A stretch of DNA of 64,000 nt from Cohnella phaseoli (GTDB taxonomy: Bacteria > Bacillota > Bacilli > Paenibacillales > Paenibacillaceae). The DNA lies in contig NZ_QRDZ01000020.1 of the NCBI RefSeq assembly GCF_003386235.1, positions 62,291 to 126,290 of the forward strand, in the 5' to 3' direction. The position numbers were made by a program, and so were the translations under genes. Positions 55,101 to 62,934 of this stretch are shown one piece after another. Under the pieces are notes generated by a model. The model was given only the letters and a program-made list of their open reading frames with translations. It did not search any database and had not been told where the DNA came from. Each line of letters begins with the position of its first letter. Position 1 is the stretch's first letter.

Positions 55101-58100
55101 CGGCAAGGAAGCCGGAGAAGAGCTGACCGGCGCCGACATGCTGCTGATGAACAACAGCGCCGAGATCATGGTTGCCGTCTATGACGGAACGAACTGGATA
55201 ACGAAACGTCTGACGGACAACCAAAACCCCGATATTGCGCCAATCGTCTCGGTCGGGGGCGGCAAAGTCGTCGTCGCGTATCGCAGCGTCTATTCGTCCA
55301 ATATCGACAATCCGCTGGATTTCTCCGAATCGGACAGCATTATGTACACGGTGTACGATACGGCCAGCGGCGTGTGGAGCGATGTCGAGACGCTGTATAA
55401 CGGCACGAACGGTACGGTTATGGGAATGTCGGCGGAGACGCTGACCGACGGGACAACGGCCGTCGTCTATACGGTAAACAAAGGCAACACAGAGTCTATC
55501 CCGGCAGATCAGTATGTCGCCGGAACGGATAACGAGATTGTGTACGCGGTCATCGATACGTCGGCGGACCCGGCAGCCGCAACCACCGGCTGGAGAACCA
55601 AAGGCGTCGTGAAAAATCTGCAGGTGACCTACGACCGCAACGCGAACGAGAATCCGCAGTTGACGAGCGTTATTTTCCCGGATGGGACGGAACGCTTTGT
55701 GATGGCCTGGTATACGACAAGCGGCGAGGACGAGAGCGCTGCGGAGGATATCCGGATGCTGGCGTTCAACCGGGACGGAGAAGTGTATTCGGAATTCGTG
55801 GATAGCTTGAGCGCGGTGAAGGCGTACAATAACGTTCGAATTCATCCGAACTTTGTGTTTGCGAAAATGCCGCAGGCGGACCGCAAGCTGGAGCATCTGT
55901 CGCTGATCTGGAAGGAAGCGCAGGTCGAGACGGTTTCCGGAGAGACAATTAGCCGCGACGCGCTGAAGGCCGTGAAGCTCGGCTTTAGCGGGGGGGAGCT
56001 GTATCTGTCGGGCGTCATGGAGCTGGGAGCGATGCCGGACGATACCGCCATTGATACGATTGCGGCGTATGTCGCCAACAGCGCGGGGACGGAGATTAGA
56101 GCCTTGCTGCTGGGCACGACGTATACGACCGATACGGAGGTTGTGGGCGCGATTACGCCGAAGCAGGAAGGCCAAGCGGGAGGAGACGCCATTCCCGTTA
56201 CGGTGTCCAAGACGGTAAGCGCCATGTATACGGCCAGCGCAACGTACCATAATCAGTTCAATGCGGATCAAGTGGTCTATAACCCCGGCGAGATCGTAGC
56301 CGGATACGACTTGCCGATTCAGTTCAATGTCGTGAACCAAGGTTTGTCCGCAATTCAATCGGTGGACATTACGATTAACGGGGCGCAGACGAATTATGCC
56401 AATTTGTCGCTCGTACCGAACAGCGCCCAAGGCTTGATTGCCTATTATACGGTGCCTTCGCCGATTGCGGATGCGGCGTATCAGATTGAAGTTGTTTTCG
56501 CCGATGGGGAGCGGCAATCGACGGCAGGCACGCTGCGGCTCGATGTGCCGGATACGGGAATTTCGAAAATTAAAGTGATGAAGGAAGAGGCTGGCAAGCG
56601 CGTTCTGTCCATTCCGGTCTACAACAAGAACGGCACAACGTCGAGCGGCAAGGGGCGCGTCGTTAAGCTCGCACTGTACGAGGGCAACCCGTTCACGGAC
56701 GATACGAGAATCGGCAATGTCATTGCGATCTCGGATGCGGACGCTCTGAGCCTGATCGATCAAGGTGCATATGTCGAGACGGTGGAATTCGATGTCCGTG
56801 CGTATTTGATCCGGCATGGGCTGACGGAAATCCCGGATAACGGGATTACGATTTATTTGCACAGTTGGGCGGAGGATGCGCAAGGTCAGCCGCTCAAAGA
56901 ATTCGACGATTCCGACAACGAGGCCAAAGTGACGCTCGACAACTTGGCGCTCAAGTACAATGAAAACCAAGTGCTGCTGACGATGGAACAGACGAATACA
57001 GCTTCCCGTACGAGTGTGGACCTGACGATGCAGAACATGAAGATGGCTCCGATTACTTCCGGCAACGTGCTGCTTAATTTGCTCGATGCCGAGGGGCAAG
57101 TTCTGGAGACGAAGTATGTGGCCACCGACGCGGCAGGGCTGCTGTCGTTCTCCGCAGAGGAGAAGAAAACGACAACGGTACAGTTCAGCCAGGCCGGGCA
57201 TTCCGTTCAAGGGGTGTTCTTCCGGGAAAGCGCAGATGTGCTGGACGCAACGTTAAGCACGGTCAAACTCAGCGGCGTGCCGCTGGACTTCGATCCGGGG
57301 CAGACTGCGTACGCTCTGCAGGCAAGCGATCTGAAGCGGACACAGCTGGTGGCGGCGGCGTCCAACAGCGAGGCGACCGTGTCGCTGCTGGACAGTAGCG
57401 GCAAGCCGATTCGCTCGGGCAAGGGCTTCGTGTCCGTCGATCAAACGCTGCAGCTGTCGGCAAGCGGCGCCGTGAACGAGTTTAAGATTTCCGTGCAGCC
57501 GGCAAGCGCGTCGGGTACGGCGACGACCTACCGATTCAGCGTGACGAACACGCAGTCGTCCAGGCCGCAGCTTGAGCTGAAGGTGAAGGGAACGGCGGGT
57601 TCGGACGGCAAATATGCCGGCAATGTAGAGGTAGCTTTGTCTCCGTACGTCGTAGACGGCTTTAAGATCGATAAGGCGATGTACAAAGTCAATGACGAGA
57701 GTTGGTCGCCGATCGCCTACGACGGCAATACGGAACAGAAGCTGACGACGTTGTCGAAGGAGGGCTCCTATAAGGTTGCGGCCAAAGTCGTATTGGCATC
57801 GGGCTTGGAGTACGAGGTGGACGCTGCAGGATTTGCCATTGGCGGCTCGACAACGCCAAATCCGGACCCGGGAACAGGCCCCGGCTCCGGCTCCGGCAAT
57901 GAAGGCGGTAACGGATCTAACGGCGGCAAGAACCCGGGGACATCTCCGGAAACGCCGTCTGAGCCTAAGCCGGATCCAGACGCGACGTCTATCTTTAACA
58001 AAGGTCTGATACAGTGGGAGCAGATGCTGCAGGCTATCAAGGAGCGACTGGCGTCGGCGGACCCGAATCAGACGGCGTTTGCAGATACCGCGACGCATTG

Positions 58101-58632
58101 GGCGCGGCAGACCATCGACAAGCTTGCAAATCTAAAGGTTCTCGTCGGGTATAGCGACGGCAGCTTTAAGCCGAGCAAGTCGATTACGAGAGCGGAGTTC
58201 GCTTCCGTCATTGCCAGACTGTTCGTGTTCACGCCTGCGCCATCCGACTCGACGGTAATCTTCGCCGATCTGAACGGGCATTGGGCGGAGGCCAACATCG
58301 CCGACCTGGCCAAGCATGGAATTGTCACAGGTTACGGCGACGGCAGCTTCCGGCCGGATGCGACGATAACAAGGGAAGAAATGATCGTCATGATGATGAG
58401 ACCGGTGAACGAAGCGGCGCTGCCGCAGACGGGCCGGGCGAGCTTCACGGACATGACGGATGCCGGGAAGTTCGCCCGGCAGTCGATAGACGCCGCGGCG
58501 CAGGCCGGATTGGTTCAAGGGTACGATGGAAAGCTGCTTCCGAAGGGCAAAGCCACTCGCGCAGAGACGGTTACGATGCTCTGGAAGCTGCTCACGCTGG
58601 ACCCGGAATTGAAGACGATTTTGGAGCAATAG
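49102..58632 (+). CDS. Giant secreted cell-surface protein with three SLH domains
   Basis: About 3176 residues from ATG 49102 (GAGAGG 9 bases upstream; ATGs at 49078 and 49084 are alternatives). A signal peptide ends near AAFA/TT. I see a Calx-beta-like stretch (about 194-287), several Ig-like modules to about 1500, and a Gly- and aromatic-rich segment with alternating hydrophobic residues (about 1653-1793). Repeats resembling a beta-propeller (about 1910-2220), CARDB-like modules (about 2387-2613) and a cadherin-like beta module (about 2713-2820) follow. A Pro/Gly/Ser linker (about 2917-2963) leads to three SLH domains (about 2993-3170) that bind secondary wall polymer. No catalytic motif is recognised. 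It is a monocistronic unit ended by a terminator. Adhesion or scaffolding is a guess. Confidence 0.88.
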   Translation: MKLFIPFQRFVACLLVFAMVATSFTTAAFATTQGEGRGADYNAELLRLLTEEYGADQAPAMLETLQKLGLADTNGQLLNYSILLNGQVYTLEEMKQLLADVSVDLTQTAEVDGEPITLAALKEMIAIEERLSSLLPAGEEGGAGISPEHLDSLDSFLAQIEEDGGLNFVDENGNSLSEPTTSSQRMMPFANPAVNYEDTVYVTVTKYVIVDKDPKITFQLNKAQNVAVSFDYEQIAGTQGSVPGPTNPTGTVTFSPGETTKEVTFATRTVNDSAIWSFSCRRMVGNPARPVDCTEAEKQPDQFRDQVWAGYARADYLHFHHFKNLDYMDFNFSNGTTKHFTHSYNGGAYLAFASKTGNDGGNGGIATIPNFFEYAMRNGVHSRYIGLNSILRASSTSGFYTTGQILPIQILFSQPVIHSSPSGYDFQPRLMLDNNLIAQPALVVPAVRQQYGWGAMSYRYDYQAVLDKSTVAAYRQTTQSGETYTGLNVKQSDGESAPNYYVISDDDYQHQEPTQYLQDRNGLMSWNKDYTNAPNIELDYARSDVFGSIALDKSSYLIGDTATVTVNLVTGDNQEDWLIDGATVPEEIAKRVKVSLGDRSVGVIDLDWKTGEDGLPISPPALEGKLQITQTIFDALTDADAATDGKQLRAKIFYNRNTTPGALAVGNAEDMGMLADRFAYLEVTTPKYISSAELSITYPATWPSGTPYVVNLIDATATKLGFAYPPNATYTTPDQFEWRSSDTRIAGITADGTILPKTAGTVTFTLAAKNNGEAAEATVTSQTITISADGSAAVVVPSFANRVYVNKNKDANILWSTNVMDRYKELAGAGGTVQDANFKLELYDGFWDEAQLAAQQPTQSWEAPTAAELINATSFKIPGSYMKDISSSNVPSYTVRIGTVNPENAQSTLSALSYIVVRSEAATVALDKSMGQFVVDSVGTLPIRWTLDHFDPVNRGEFEFQITKNGVLIPDSRIVFDQTTGQFSDGNVTATGGSYSLNIAPVTGSRQIKDVYAITLAVKNSTDATWSYDSLYLQVYKNDAVQIQIDGQPATSYKMSNVDRIKQMTSDQIIALKRNILLNNELGVNNKDYDDLGEITDQIAWKSSNNDAGTIYHRSDGYVEDIEKFNNSSYQPKQKFLLGGTNDGRTTITATHARTGMKAELDLTVETLKDKLYLFQLYPKTETTLTYTNGAGAEKSVKSDANGQLALYDESGIASDAYVTSVFDGSTYTGVFSQDRLLSQEGNPAQLELYPINILQLRQLSKVELFFKKPDGKPYTGKVTYRGGVYKNGNYAEATEIGGSGITETLAADGKLEIIFDTTDFYSVAAGEKNAADLSAKDKLEFIVETRFEGDRYNPSLVALNGDASPIDRILIGDKIVNMIGNDRQQPTPVIVNQFVASSDKGVKTDIRDYRGKYGPNNAYPSIQLTTELLWWGEEADQEAYAVLENSTGLAPQGQSYQTLKYPFSDLWLTRHVQVLNKDTIWLDKAQSGSVHFKLYDKPDSFRKSFTSTATLVNMIGASEVSAAELRSGLQKLKSDMNGTNGSTKGPSNNDKVVLETLSLLGNLKMDVGPLAMRVYPTDDPMVFKMIMSASLDKMASTQGSSDVQFMKSNNNFAPGAGDLYKIAMGQYVADQKNQLAKNIAGHSGKNIPFSAGGYYIGEIKYNVKTDAWEAVVHGGGFNAGGGFEYSWSWNVQAGFIPVTFSLKIGGGLEVGFRASVLFDEVPGNPWSNPQLESVNDYLTSLRVLAYIEAFGGIGFDYSIIAAKIGVFGKITLENTSTWLNRNYLQNSSDRVLYGNKLTLESIVGIRVVIKFLFISIQHDFASLRYSHTWLSKNWDNIQDYWKEHATMPLMASNAEVAILAYMRSIGEDPMQVFNSQTVEDRSYLDEYDRSWRQAPSSAGRSLLAGAPGGPQVLESNAYPYSNPQVAADGSLFVYLSDNNSANVEDTAAAWAVRNGQGGYDPRGEIVTDAALEGYGDTGLQLDGEGNLVAAVWVRQKDKIGKEAGEELTGADMLLMNNSAEIMVAVYDGTNWITKRLTDNQNPDIAPIVSVGGGKVVVAYRSVYSSNIDNPLDFSESDSIMYTVYDTASGVWSDVETLYNGTNGTVMGMSAETLTDGTTAVVYTVNKGNTESIPADQYVAGTDNEIVYAVIDTSADPAAATTGWRTKGVVKNLQVTYDRNANENPQLTSVIFPDGTERFVMAWYTTSGEDESAAEDIRMLAFNRDGEVYSEFVDSLSAVKAYNNVRIHPNFVFAKMPQADRKLEHLSLIWKEAQVETVSGETISRDALKAVKLGFSGGELYLSGVMELGAMPDDTAIDTIAAYVANSAGTEIRALLLGTTYTTDTEVVGAITPKQEGQAGGDAIPVTVSKTVSAMYTASATYHNQFNADQVVYNPGEIVAGYDLPIQFNVVNQGLSAIQSVDITINGAQTNYANLSLVPNSAQGLIAYYTVPSPIADAAYQIEVVFADGERQSTAGTLRLDVPDTGISKIKVMKEEAGKRVLSIPVYNKNGTTSSGKGRVVKLALYEGNPFTDDTRIGNVIAISDADALSLIDQGAYVETVEFDVRAYLIRHGLTEIPDNGITIYLHSWAEDAQGQPLKEFDDSDNEAKVTLDNLALKYNENQVLLTMEQTNTASRTSVDLTMQNMKMAPITSGNVLLNLLDAEGQVLETKYVATDAAGLLSFSAEEKKTTTVQFSQAGHSVQGVFFRESADVLDATLSTVKLSGVPLDFDPGQTAYALQASDLKRTQLVAAASNSEATVSLLDSSGKPIRSGKGFVSVDQTLQLSASGAVNEFKISVQPASASGTATTYRFSVTNTQSSRPQLELKVKGTAGSDGKYAGNVEVALSPYVVDGFKIDKAMYKVNDESWSPIAYDGNTEQKLTTLSKEGSYKVAAKVVLASGLEYEVDAAGFAIGGSTTPNPDPGTGPGSGSGNEGGNGSNGGKNPGTSPETPSEPKPDPDATSIFNKGLIQWEQMLQAIKERLASADPNQTAFADTATHWARQTIDKLANLKVLVGYSDGSFKPSKSITRAEFASVIARLFVFTPAPSDSTVIFADLNGHWAEANIADLAKHGIVTGYGDGSFRPDATITREEMIVMMMRPVNEAALPQTGRASFTDMTDAGKFARQSIDAAAQAGLVQGYDGKLLPKGKATRAETVTMLWKLLTLDPELKTILEQ

Positions 58633-58644
58633 ACGCAATTGAAG

Positions 58645-58686
58645 GCGTCCCGATCCCTCGATGTAGGGGCGGGGCGCTTCTTCTTT
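58645..58686 (+). terminator. Terminator after the SLH gene
   Basis: A GC-rich hairpin pairs GCGTCCCGATCCCT with AGGGGCGGGGCGC (imperfect, 6-nt loop) and is followed by TTCTTCTTT. It lies 12 bases after the stop codon. Confidence 0.75.
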
Positions 58687-58696
58687 ACATGGTTAC

Positions 58697-58711
58697 TGAA
58701 AATCATTATCA
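58697..58711. promoter_or_regulatory. Fur box candidate before the AraC regulator
   Basis: TGAAAATCATTATCA matches the Bacillus 7-1-7 Fur operator TGATAATnATTATCA with one mismatch. It lies 53 bases upstream of the regulator's ATG, indicating iron-repressed expression. Confidence 0.7.
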
Positions 58712-58763
58712 TCAAAATGAGGTTAACGCGATATTTTCCAAAAGGTTAGGCGGTGTCGCACAC

Positions 58764-59579
58764 ATGGAAGCCGATTTGAACGTGCTTACAGAGCAATGGA
58801 TGGGCAACAGCTTCAGGATGAAATCGATCGTCAGAATCATCAAAGCTCCGCACGAGCTTACGACCTCCTACGAGACAATATGCCCTGCATTTACATTCGT
58901 TGCGCGCGGAAGCGGCGAGCTTCATTTAAATAAGGATGTCTATAAGCTGCAGCCCGGCAAGGCTATTCACAGCTGTTCGGGAATGTGGCTGAAAGCCTGG
59001 AATACCGGCGAAGAGGAATTCGAGTGCTATCGGGTGCTCTATGTGCCGGAAGGGAAGGAATCGAGCAAGGACAATTACATGTTTAAACACTATGAGCTGG
59101 GGTTTGGCGACAATCCGCAAATCTTTTCCACGTTGGAGAAAATGAACAGCCTGTCCAGTCGCGGCGATATTCAATCCGAGTTTCAAGTGAAGGTGCTTTT
59201 CTATGAGCTGCTGGGGAAAATGTTTGCGGCTGCAAGGAGCTTGCGAACCAGCGTTCATCGAACGATTGTGGAGGACAGCATCGCCTATATCCATTTGCAT
59301 TTTCAAGACCCGCATTCCCTGTTCGGCCTGGCCAGCCGTTATCAGCTGTCCCCGAAATATTTCGCGGAGATTTTTTACAAGGATGTGGGGATAAGCCCGA
59401 TTAATTACTTGATTAACTACCGTATGAAATTTGCCGAAAAGCTGCTGCTGACGACGAATGCCTCCATTCGCGAGATTGGAAGAAGCGTAGGTTATGCCGA
59501 TCCCTATCAATTCAGCAAAATGTTCAAAAAACACATCGGCGTGGCGCCGAGCGAATTCAAATCCAACGCGTTAAGTTAG
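58764..59579 (+). CDS. Iron-regulated AraC-family regulator (Btr/YbbB-like role)
   Basis: A 271-residue regulator from ATG 58764 (AGGCGG 10 bases upstream). The frame is open far upstream into the SLH gene, but only this part is coding. The N-terminal half looks cupin-like (FVARGSGELHLNKDVYKLQPG), and the C-terminal AraC units end YADPYQFSKMFKKHIGVAPSEFK. Its Fur box and the siderophore-binding protein next door recall Btr, the AraC-type activator of feuABC in Bacillus subtilis. It lacks the FeuA-like sensor domain that Btr carries, so it is not a full match. Confidence 0.85.
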   Translation: MEADLNVLTEQWMGNSFRMKSIVRIIKAPHELTTSYETICPAFTFVARGSGELHLNKDVYKLQPGKAIHSCSGMWLKAWNTGEEEFECYRVLYVPEGKESSKDNYMFKHYELGFGDNPQIFSTLEKMNSLSSRGDIQSEFQVKVLFYELLGKMFAAARSLRTSVHRTIVEDSIAYIHLHFQDPHSLFGLASRYQLSPKYFAEIFYKDVGISPINYLINYRMKFAEKLLLTTNASIREIGRSVGYADPYQFSKMFKKHIGVAPSEFKSNALS

Positions 59580-59688
59580 TTGGGACGAAAGACGGGGGCT
59601 GGGTGCCGCAAGTTAACGGAAGATATGACATCACATTCACAACGGATATGCCATTCCCTTTGTTTACCCTATCCTCTACAATTGATTC

Positions 59689-59708
59689 GATAATGATAAT
59701 CGTTATCG
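59689..59708. promoter_or_regulatory. Fur box before the siderophore-binding protein
   Basis: GATAATGATAATCGTTATCG is close to the classic Fur operator; its core TGATAATCGTTATCG fits the 7-1-7 model with two mismatches. It lies about 35 bases before the lipoprotein start. The rest of the 59580-59742 gap has no other clear feature. Confidence 0.85.
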
Positions 59709-59742
59709 ATTACATCCACACACAAAAGATAGGGGAAACAGA

Positions 59743-60810
59743 ATGAATAAGAGCATGAAAACAAGCGCACTGGGTATGGTTTTGATCGTTTTGATTCTGA
59801 TGCTGTCGGCATGCGGCGGATCGAAAGCCAACAATTCAAGCGGAAGTCCGGAGACGGGGGCAACCTCCGCACAACCGAGCGAGTCTGCGGCAACTGCGCA
59901 GCCAAGCGAATCCGCATCGCCTGAACAAAGCGCAGAAGCGGCGGCGAGCTTCCCTCGCGATGTAGATAGCGCCTTTGGGAAGGTGACGCTTGACAAGAAG
60001 CCGCTGAAGGTAGGCTTGGCCAACTGGATGCTGCTGGAAATGCTGCTCCCGTTCGATCTGAAGCAGGCCGGGATAACCCTGCCTTTCTCGGCAGCCAATT
60101 CGTCGTTGGAGTCCGACGTCTACAAGCAATATGCCGATAAATTCGAAGAACTGAAAATTATCGGCGAGAATACGCAGGTCAATCTTGAAGCGATGCTGGC
60201 CTTCCAGCCGGATGTTATTATTGCGGGAAGCGTCTCCAATAAGGAGATCAAGCAGCAGCTGGAGCAGATCGCTCCGACCGCTTGGTACGACGAGGAGAAA
60301 ATTAACGTACGGAAGGATTGGACCGAGCTTCTGACTTATATGGGCGGAGTACTGGGGCAAGAGGAGCGCGCGCAGGAGCTGATTAACGACTTCCGCACAA
60401 AGCAAAGCGAAGGCAAAGAGAAGCTGGCCAGCCGCAGCGACGAAACGGTCATGTTCGTCCAGGTCAGAGAGAACGCCGTATATGTCATGAGCGCGGCTTC
60501 CATTCCGCAGTATTACGAAGGTCTCGGCCTTACGCCACCCGATGCGGTGAAAGAGATGGAGGCTCCCTCGCAGATTTCGTTGGAAGGCTTAACCGTGATC
60601 AATCCCGACCACCTCTTCCTCGGTTATTTCAACTGGACGGATAAATCGCTGGCGGCGCTTACGGATGAATGGCAGGACAGCGAGGTATGGAAGGGTCTTA
60701 AAGCCGTCAAAAACAATCAGGTATACCCGCTTAACGGCGAGCTGGCTCTCGGCATCGGCCCGATCGGCCAAGCTTACGGAATCGACACGGTCATTGAGGC
60801 GATGAAATAG
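59743..60810 (+). CDS. Iron-siderophore ABC transporter binding lipoprotein, FeuA-like
   Basis: A 355-residue lipoprotein with lipobox LSAC (cysteine about residue 24) and a long Ser/Ala/Glu/Gln linker. The fold is that of class III (helical-backbone) periplasmic-binding proteins (EAMLAFQPDVIIAGSVSNKEIKQQLEQIAPTAW split across about 145-190). It would capture ferric siderophores at the cell surface. It sits behind a good Fur box and next to an iron-regulated AraC gene. Permease and ATPase genes are absent, so it must share a transporter encoded elsewhere. Confidence 0.9.
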   Translation: MNKSMKTSALGMVLIVLILMLSACGGSKANNSSGSPETGATSAQPSESAATAQPSESASPEQSAEAAASFPRDVDSAFGKVTLDKKPLKVGLANWMLLEMLLPFDLKQAGITLPFSAANSSLESDVYKQYADKFEELKIIGENTQVNLEAMLAFQPDVIIAGSVSNKEIKQQLEQIAPTAWYDEEKINVRKDWTELLTYMGGVLGQEERAQELINDFRTKQSEGKEKLASRSDETVMFVQVRENAVYVMSAASIPQYYEGLGLTPPDAVKEMEAPSQISLEGLTVINPDHLFLGYFNWTDKSLAALTDEWQDSEVWKGLKAVKNNQVYPLNGELALGIGPIGQAYGIDTVIEAMK

Positions 60811-60911
60811 AGATTGGCGAAAACTCACATGGAACCGGGGCTGTTCCGTAGCCACTTCAAGTTGCTGTGAAAAATAAACAAGAGTTTACGTACGCAGGAA
60901 GTTAGTCGGAA

Positions 60912-61035
60912 AATCGTACAAAACAGCTCGAACCAGGCTTAAACGGCGGGCGTTTGTTCGAAAGATCGTACAAAGCAACTCGGATCAGGCTCAAACGGCG
61001 GACGTTTGGGCGGAAAATCGTACAAAGCAGCTCAA
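60912..61035 (-). repeat. 52-bp tandem repeat, three copies, inverted orientation (family R52)
   Basis: Units carry CGTACAAA at 60915, 60967 and 61019 (period 52). They are the reverse complement of the array at 20938-21091. The array lies in the 424-bp gap after the siderophore-binding gene and before element copy C. Confidence 0.8.
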
Positions 61036-61104
61036 ATAGATCCTCCGTAAAAGTTCAGTTTCCAATTAATCGGACACGTTGTGGATCAATCCTAGCCGGT
61101 AGAC

Positions 61105-61180
61105 TAGACTGCCTCATATGCTCCTGAAATCGCCTTGTTACGGGTTTACCCATTCCGATTTCAGGAGCATATAGCAGCGG
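61105..61180 (-). repeat. Structured palindromic element, copy C (inner hairpin only)
   Basis: A perfect 17-bp stem (61116-61132 with 61156-61172) carries the same inner arms as copies A and B. Read on the minus strand, the loop contains AAACCCGTAACAAGG. The conserved flank GAGGCAGTC is kept, but the outer stem of A and B is missing. It lies downstream of the SpxH-like gene (minus). Confidence 0.75.
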
Positions 61181-61234
61181 AGGCTCAAACTATGAACATT
61201 TGTAGGAATAGATTTATGTGACAACCTCGTTCGT

Positions 61235-62152
61235 TCAGCTCATTTTAGCCGATGTAAAATACAGTTCCCCCAGAAGCTCCTTCGCTTGATAGCGGTCATG
61301 CGGCAGCTCTTGTTGCACAAAAGCGGCAACTTCCGATTGCTCAAGATCGTACATCACTTCAATTTCCTTGGAAAATAGCAGTTTCTCTTTCTCCAGCAGG
61401 TTGGCAAAGGAAGGAACCGATTTGGGCAGCAGCTCCTCTTGATTAAGAGCTTGCTTTAATCCGTTAACGTAGAATTCGAACGGACGACCGCCGGATATTT
61501 TTACGCCCTTATTTTCCTCATTAATCATCATAATAGTCGGGAAGCCTCGAACCCCTAATTTTCTCGCCAGAGCAAAATCCTCATTCAACAATTGTTGGCC
61601 GACAGGCTGTTCGGCTTCGGTGACAATGGCTTCGCCATCGAATCCAAGCTGATTTACAATTTCAATCATCTCGGATTTATTGGCTATATTTTGGTTAAAC
61701 GCGAACAACGCTTCTCTTGCGCGGCGCAAATACTCGAATGCTTGGGCATCGGAATGATTCTTTTGAATGATTTTAAAGACGCGAGAGGGGGGATAGGAGG
61801 ATTGAACCGGATTGTCGATCATTAACGACCCGTCAATCGGCATTCTCGAATGCTGTCCTACCTCTCTCCAATGACCGGCCACGTCGGCCGGTTTATAGAT
61901 TCCGTTAGCGGGATCGATCGGGCCGTCGTGCCATTTTTCCAATAAACCGCCCATCACCGTATGAAAGTTAAAATAGTGTCCATACTGCTCCACAAAGCGG
62001 CGTAGAACGGGCTCGATCGCCCAGCAATGAGAACAAATCGGATCGGTGACGTAATAAAGCTGAACCGACTTTTGCGGTTGATTAAAATCGATCACTTCCA
62101 TTTCATCCTCGCCGACTTCTCCGCATACGCCTGTTTTTAGATCGCAGATCAT
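61235..62152 (-). CDS. DsbA-family thioredoxin-fold protein, SpxH (YjbH)-like
   Basis: A 305-residue cytoplasmic protein; GGAGGAG lies 7 bases before the ATG. It has the thioredoxin-like opening LYYVTDPICSHCWAIEPVLRRF with a Cys-Ser-His-Cys pair, a helical insertion, and the cis-proline segment LGVRGFPTIMMIN. This arrangement fits the DsbA/FrnE superfamily and resembles SpxH, the adaptor that delivers Spx to ClpXP. A simple oxidoreductase role is the alternative. A second Cys near the N-terminus (KTGVCG) is also present. It diverges from a TetR gene that probably represses it. Confidence 0.8.
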   Translation of the reverse strand: MICDLKTGVCGEVGEDEMEVIDFNQPQKSVQLYYVTDPICSHCWAIEPVLRRFVEQYGHYFNFHTVMGGLLEKWHDGPIDPANGIYKPADVAGHWREVGQHSRMPIDGSLMIDNPVQSSYPPSRVFKIIQKNHSDAQAFEYLRRAREALFAFNQNIANKSEMIEIVNQLGFDGEAIVTEAEQPVGQQLLNEDFALARKLGVRGFPTIMMINEENKGVKISGGRPFEFYVNGLKQALNQEELLPKSVPSFANLLEKEKLLFSKEIEVMYDLEQSEVAAFVQQELPHDRYQAKELLGELYFTSAKMS

Positions 62153-62289
62153 ATTTATTTCTCCTCCTCGGTTTGCCTGTATTTGAATTTTAAATCATAA
62201 TAAAAGCGATCAACACCAATAGTTCCGCGGATTTGTCGGTTATCCAACACATTAAGGAACTTGTCGTAAAAAGTAGGGGGGTTATTCAA

Positions 62290-62871
62290 ATGACGCAATC
62301 CAAGACAGACCCTCGAGTTGTGCGTACTCGCAAGTTAATCATGGATTCTTTCATCGAGCTTTCGGGAAAAAAGGAATTCAAGGATATAACCATAAAGGAT
62401 ATCACGACAGAGGCGATGATTAATCGCGCCACTTTTTATTATCATTTCGAGGATATTTACGACTTATTGGAAAAGGCGCTATCGGAAGTCCTGTTAGTGG
62501 ACTTAAACTACGATTTCTACCAAAACGACGAGCTAGACGAAGGGGCTTTCGTTCGAATTTTCAAAGCCGTAACGGATTTTCAAAAGTCGTTATCGGCCCG
62601 CTGCCATAGAGGTTACGAAGACACCATTGCCCGCATTATTAGGGAACAGCTCGAAGTCATTTTTTACAAAATGCTGTTAAAGCAGCACGAAGCCGAGAAG
62701 GACGAGGCTCTAAAAATTACGGCCGTTCTATTAAGCTGGGGCATTTACGGGGCTTCAGTGGAATGGAGAAGAGAGGGGCAGCACAGACCGCCGGAGGAAT
62801 TCATTAAATTCGCATTTCCTTATATTCAACATGGCATTAAAGGGAGAACGGGGCACAGCGACGAGTCTTGA
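62290..62871 (+). CDS. TetR-family transcriptional regulator
   Basis: A 193-residue regulator from ATG 62290 (AGGGGGG site; an upstream ATG at 62233 lacks one). The N-terminal helix-turn-helix is DITIKDITTEAMINRATFYYHF, typical of TetR; the helical C-terminus would sense ligand. It diverges from the SpxH/DsbA-like gene with about 137 bp between starts, the usual layout for a repressor and its target. Confidence 0.88.
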   Translation: MTQSKTDPRVVRTRKLIMDSFIELSGKKEFKDITIKDITTEAMINRATFYYHFEDIYDLLEKALSEVLLVDLNYDFYQNDELDEGAFVRIFKAVTDFQKSLSARCHRGYEDTIARIIREQLEVIFYKMLLKQHEAEKDEALKITAVLLSWGIYGASVEWRREGQHRPPEEFIKFAFPYIQHGIKGRTGHSDES

Positions 62872-62934
62872 AGCAGCAAAGGGTGCGGGACGAATTTAAT
62901 GTGCTACATAAGCTGGGGGAGGAGGGCAAAGAAA

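Noticed and set aside
54772..57210. 812-codon minus-strand open frame inside the SLH gene
   Set aside because: It is a long antisense frame caused by codon bias in the plus-strand gene. Its product is Arg/His-rich without domain patterns, and the plus-strand frame has clear modules.
58281..58763. N-terminal extension of the iron-linked AraC gene into the SLH gene
   Set aside because: The extended frame overlaps the SLH coding sequence and terminator, its product is low-quality, and a ribosome site supports ATG 58764.
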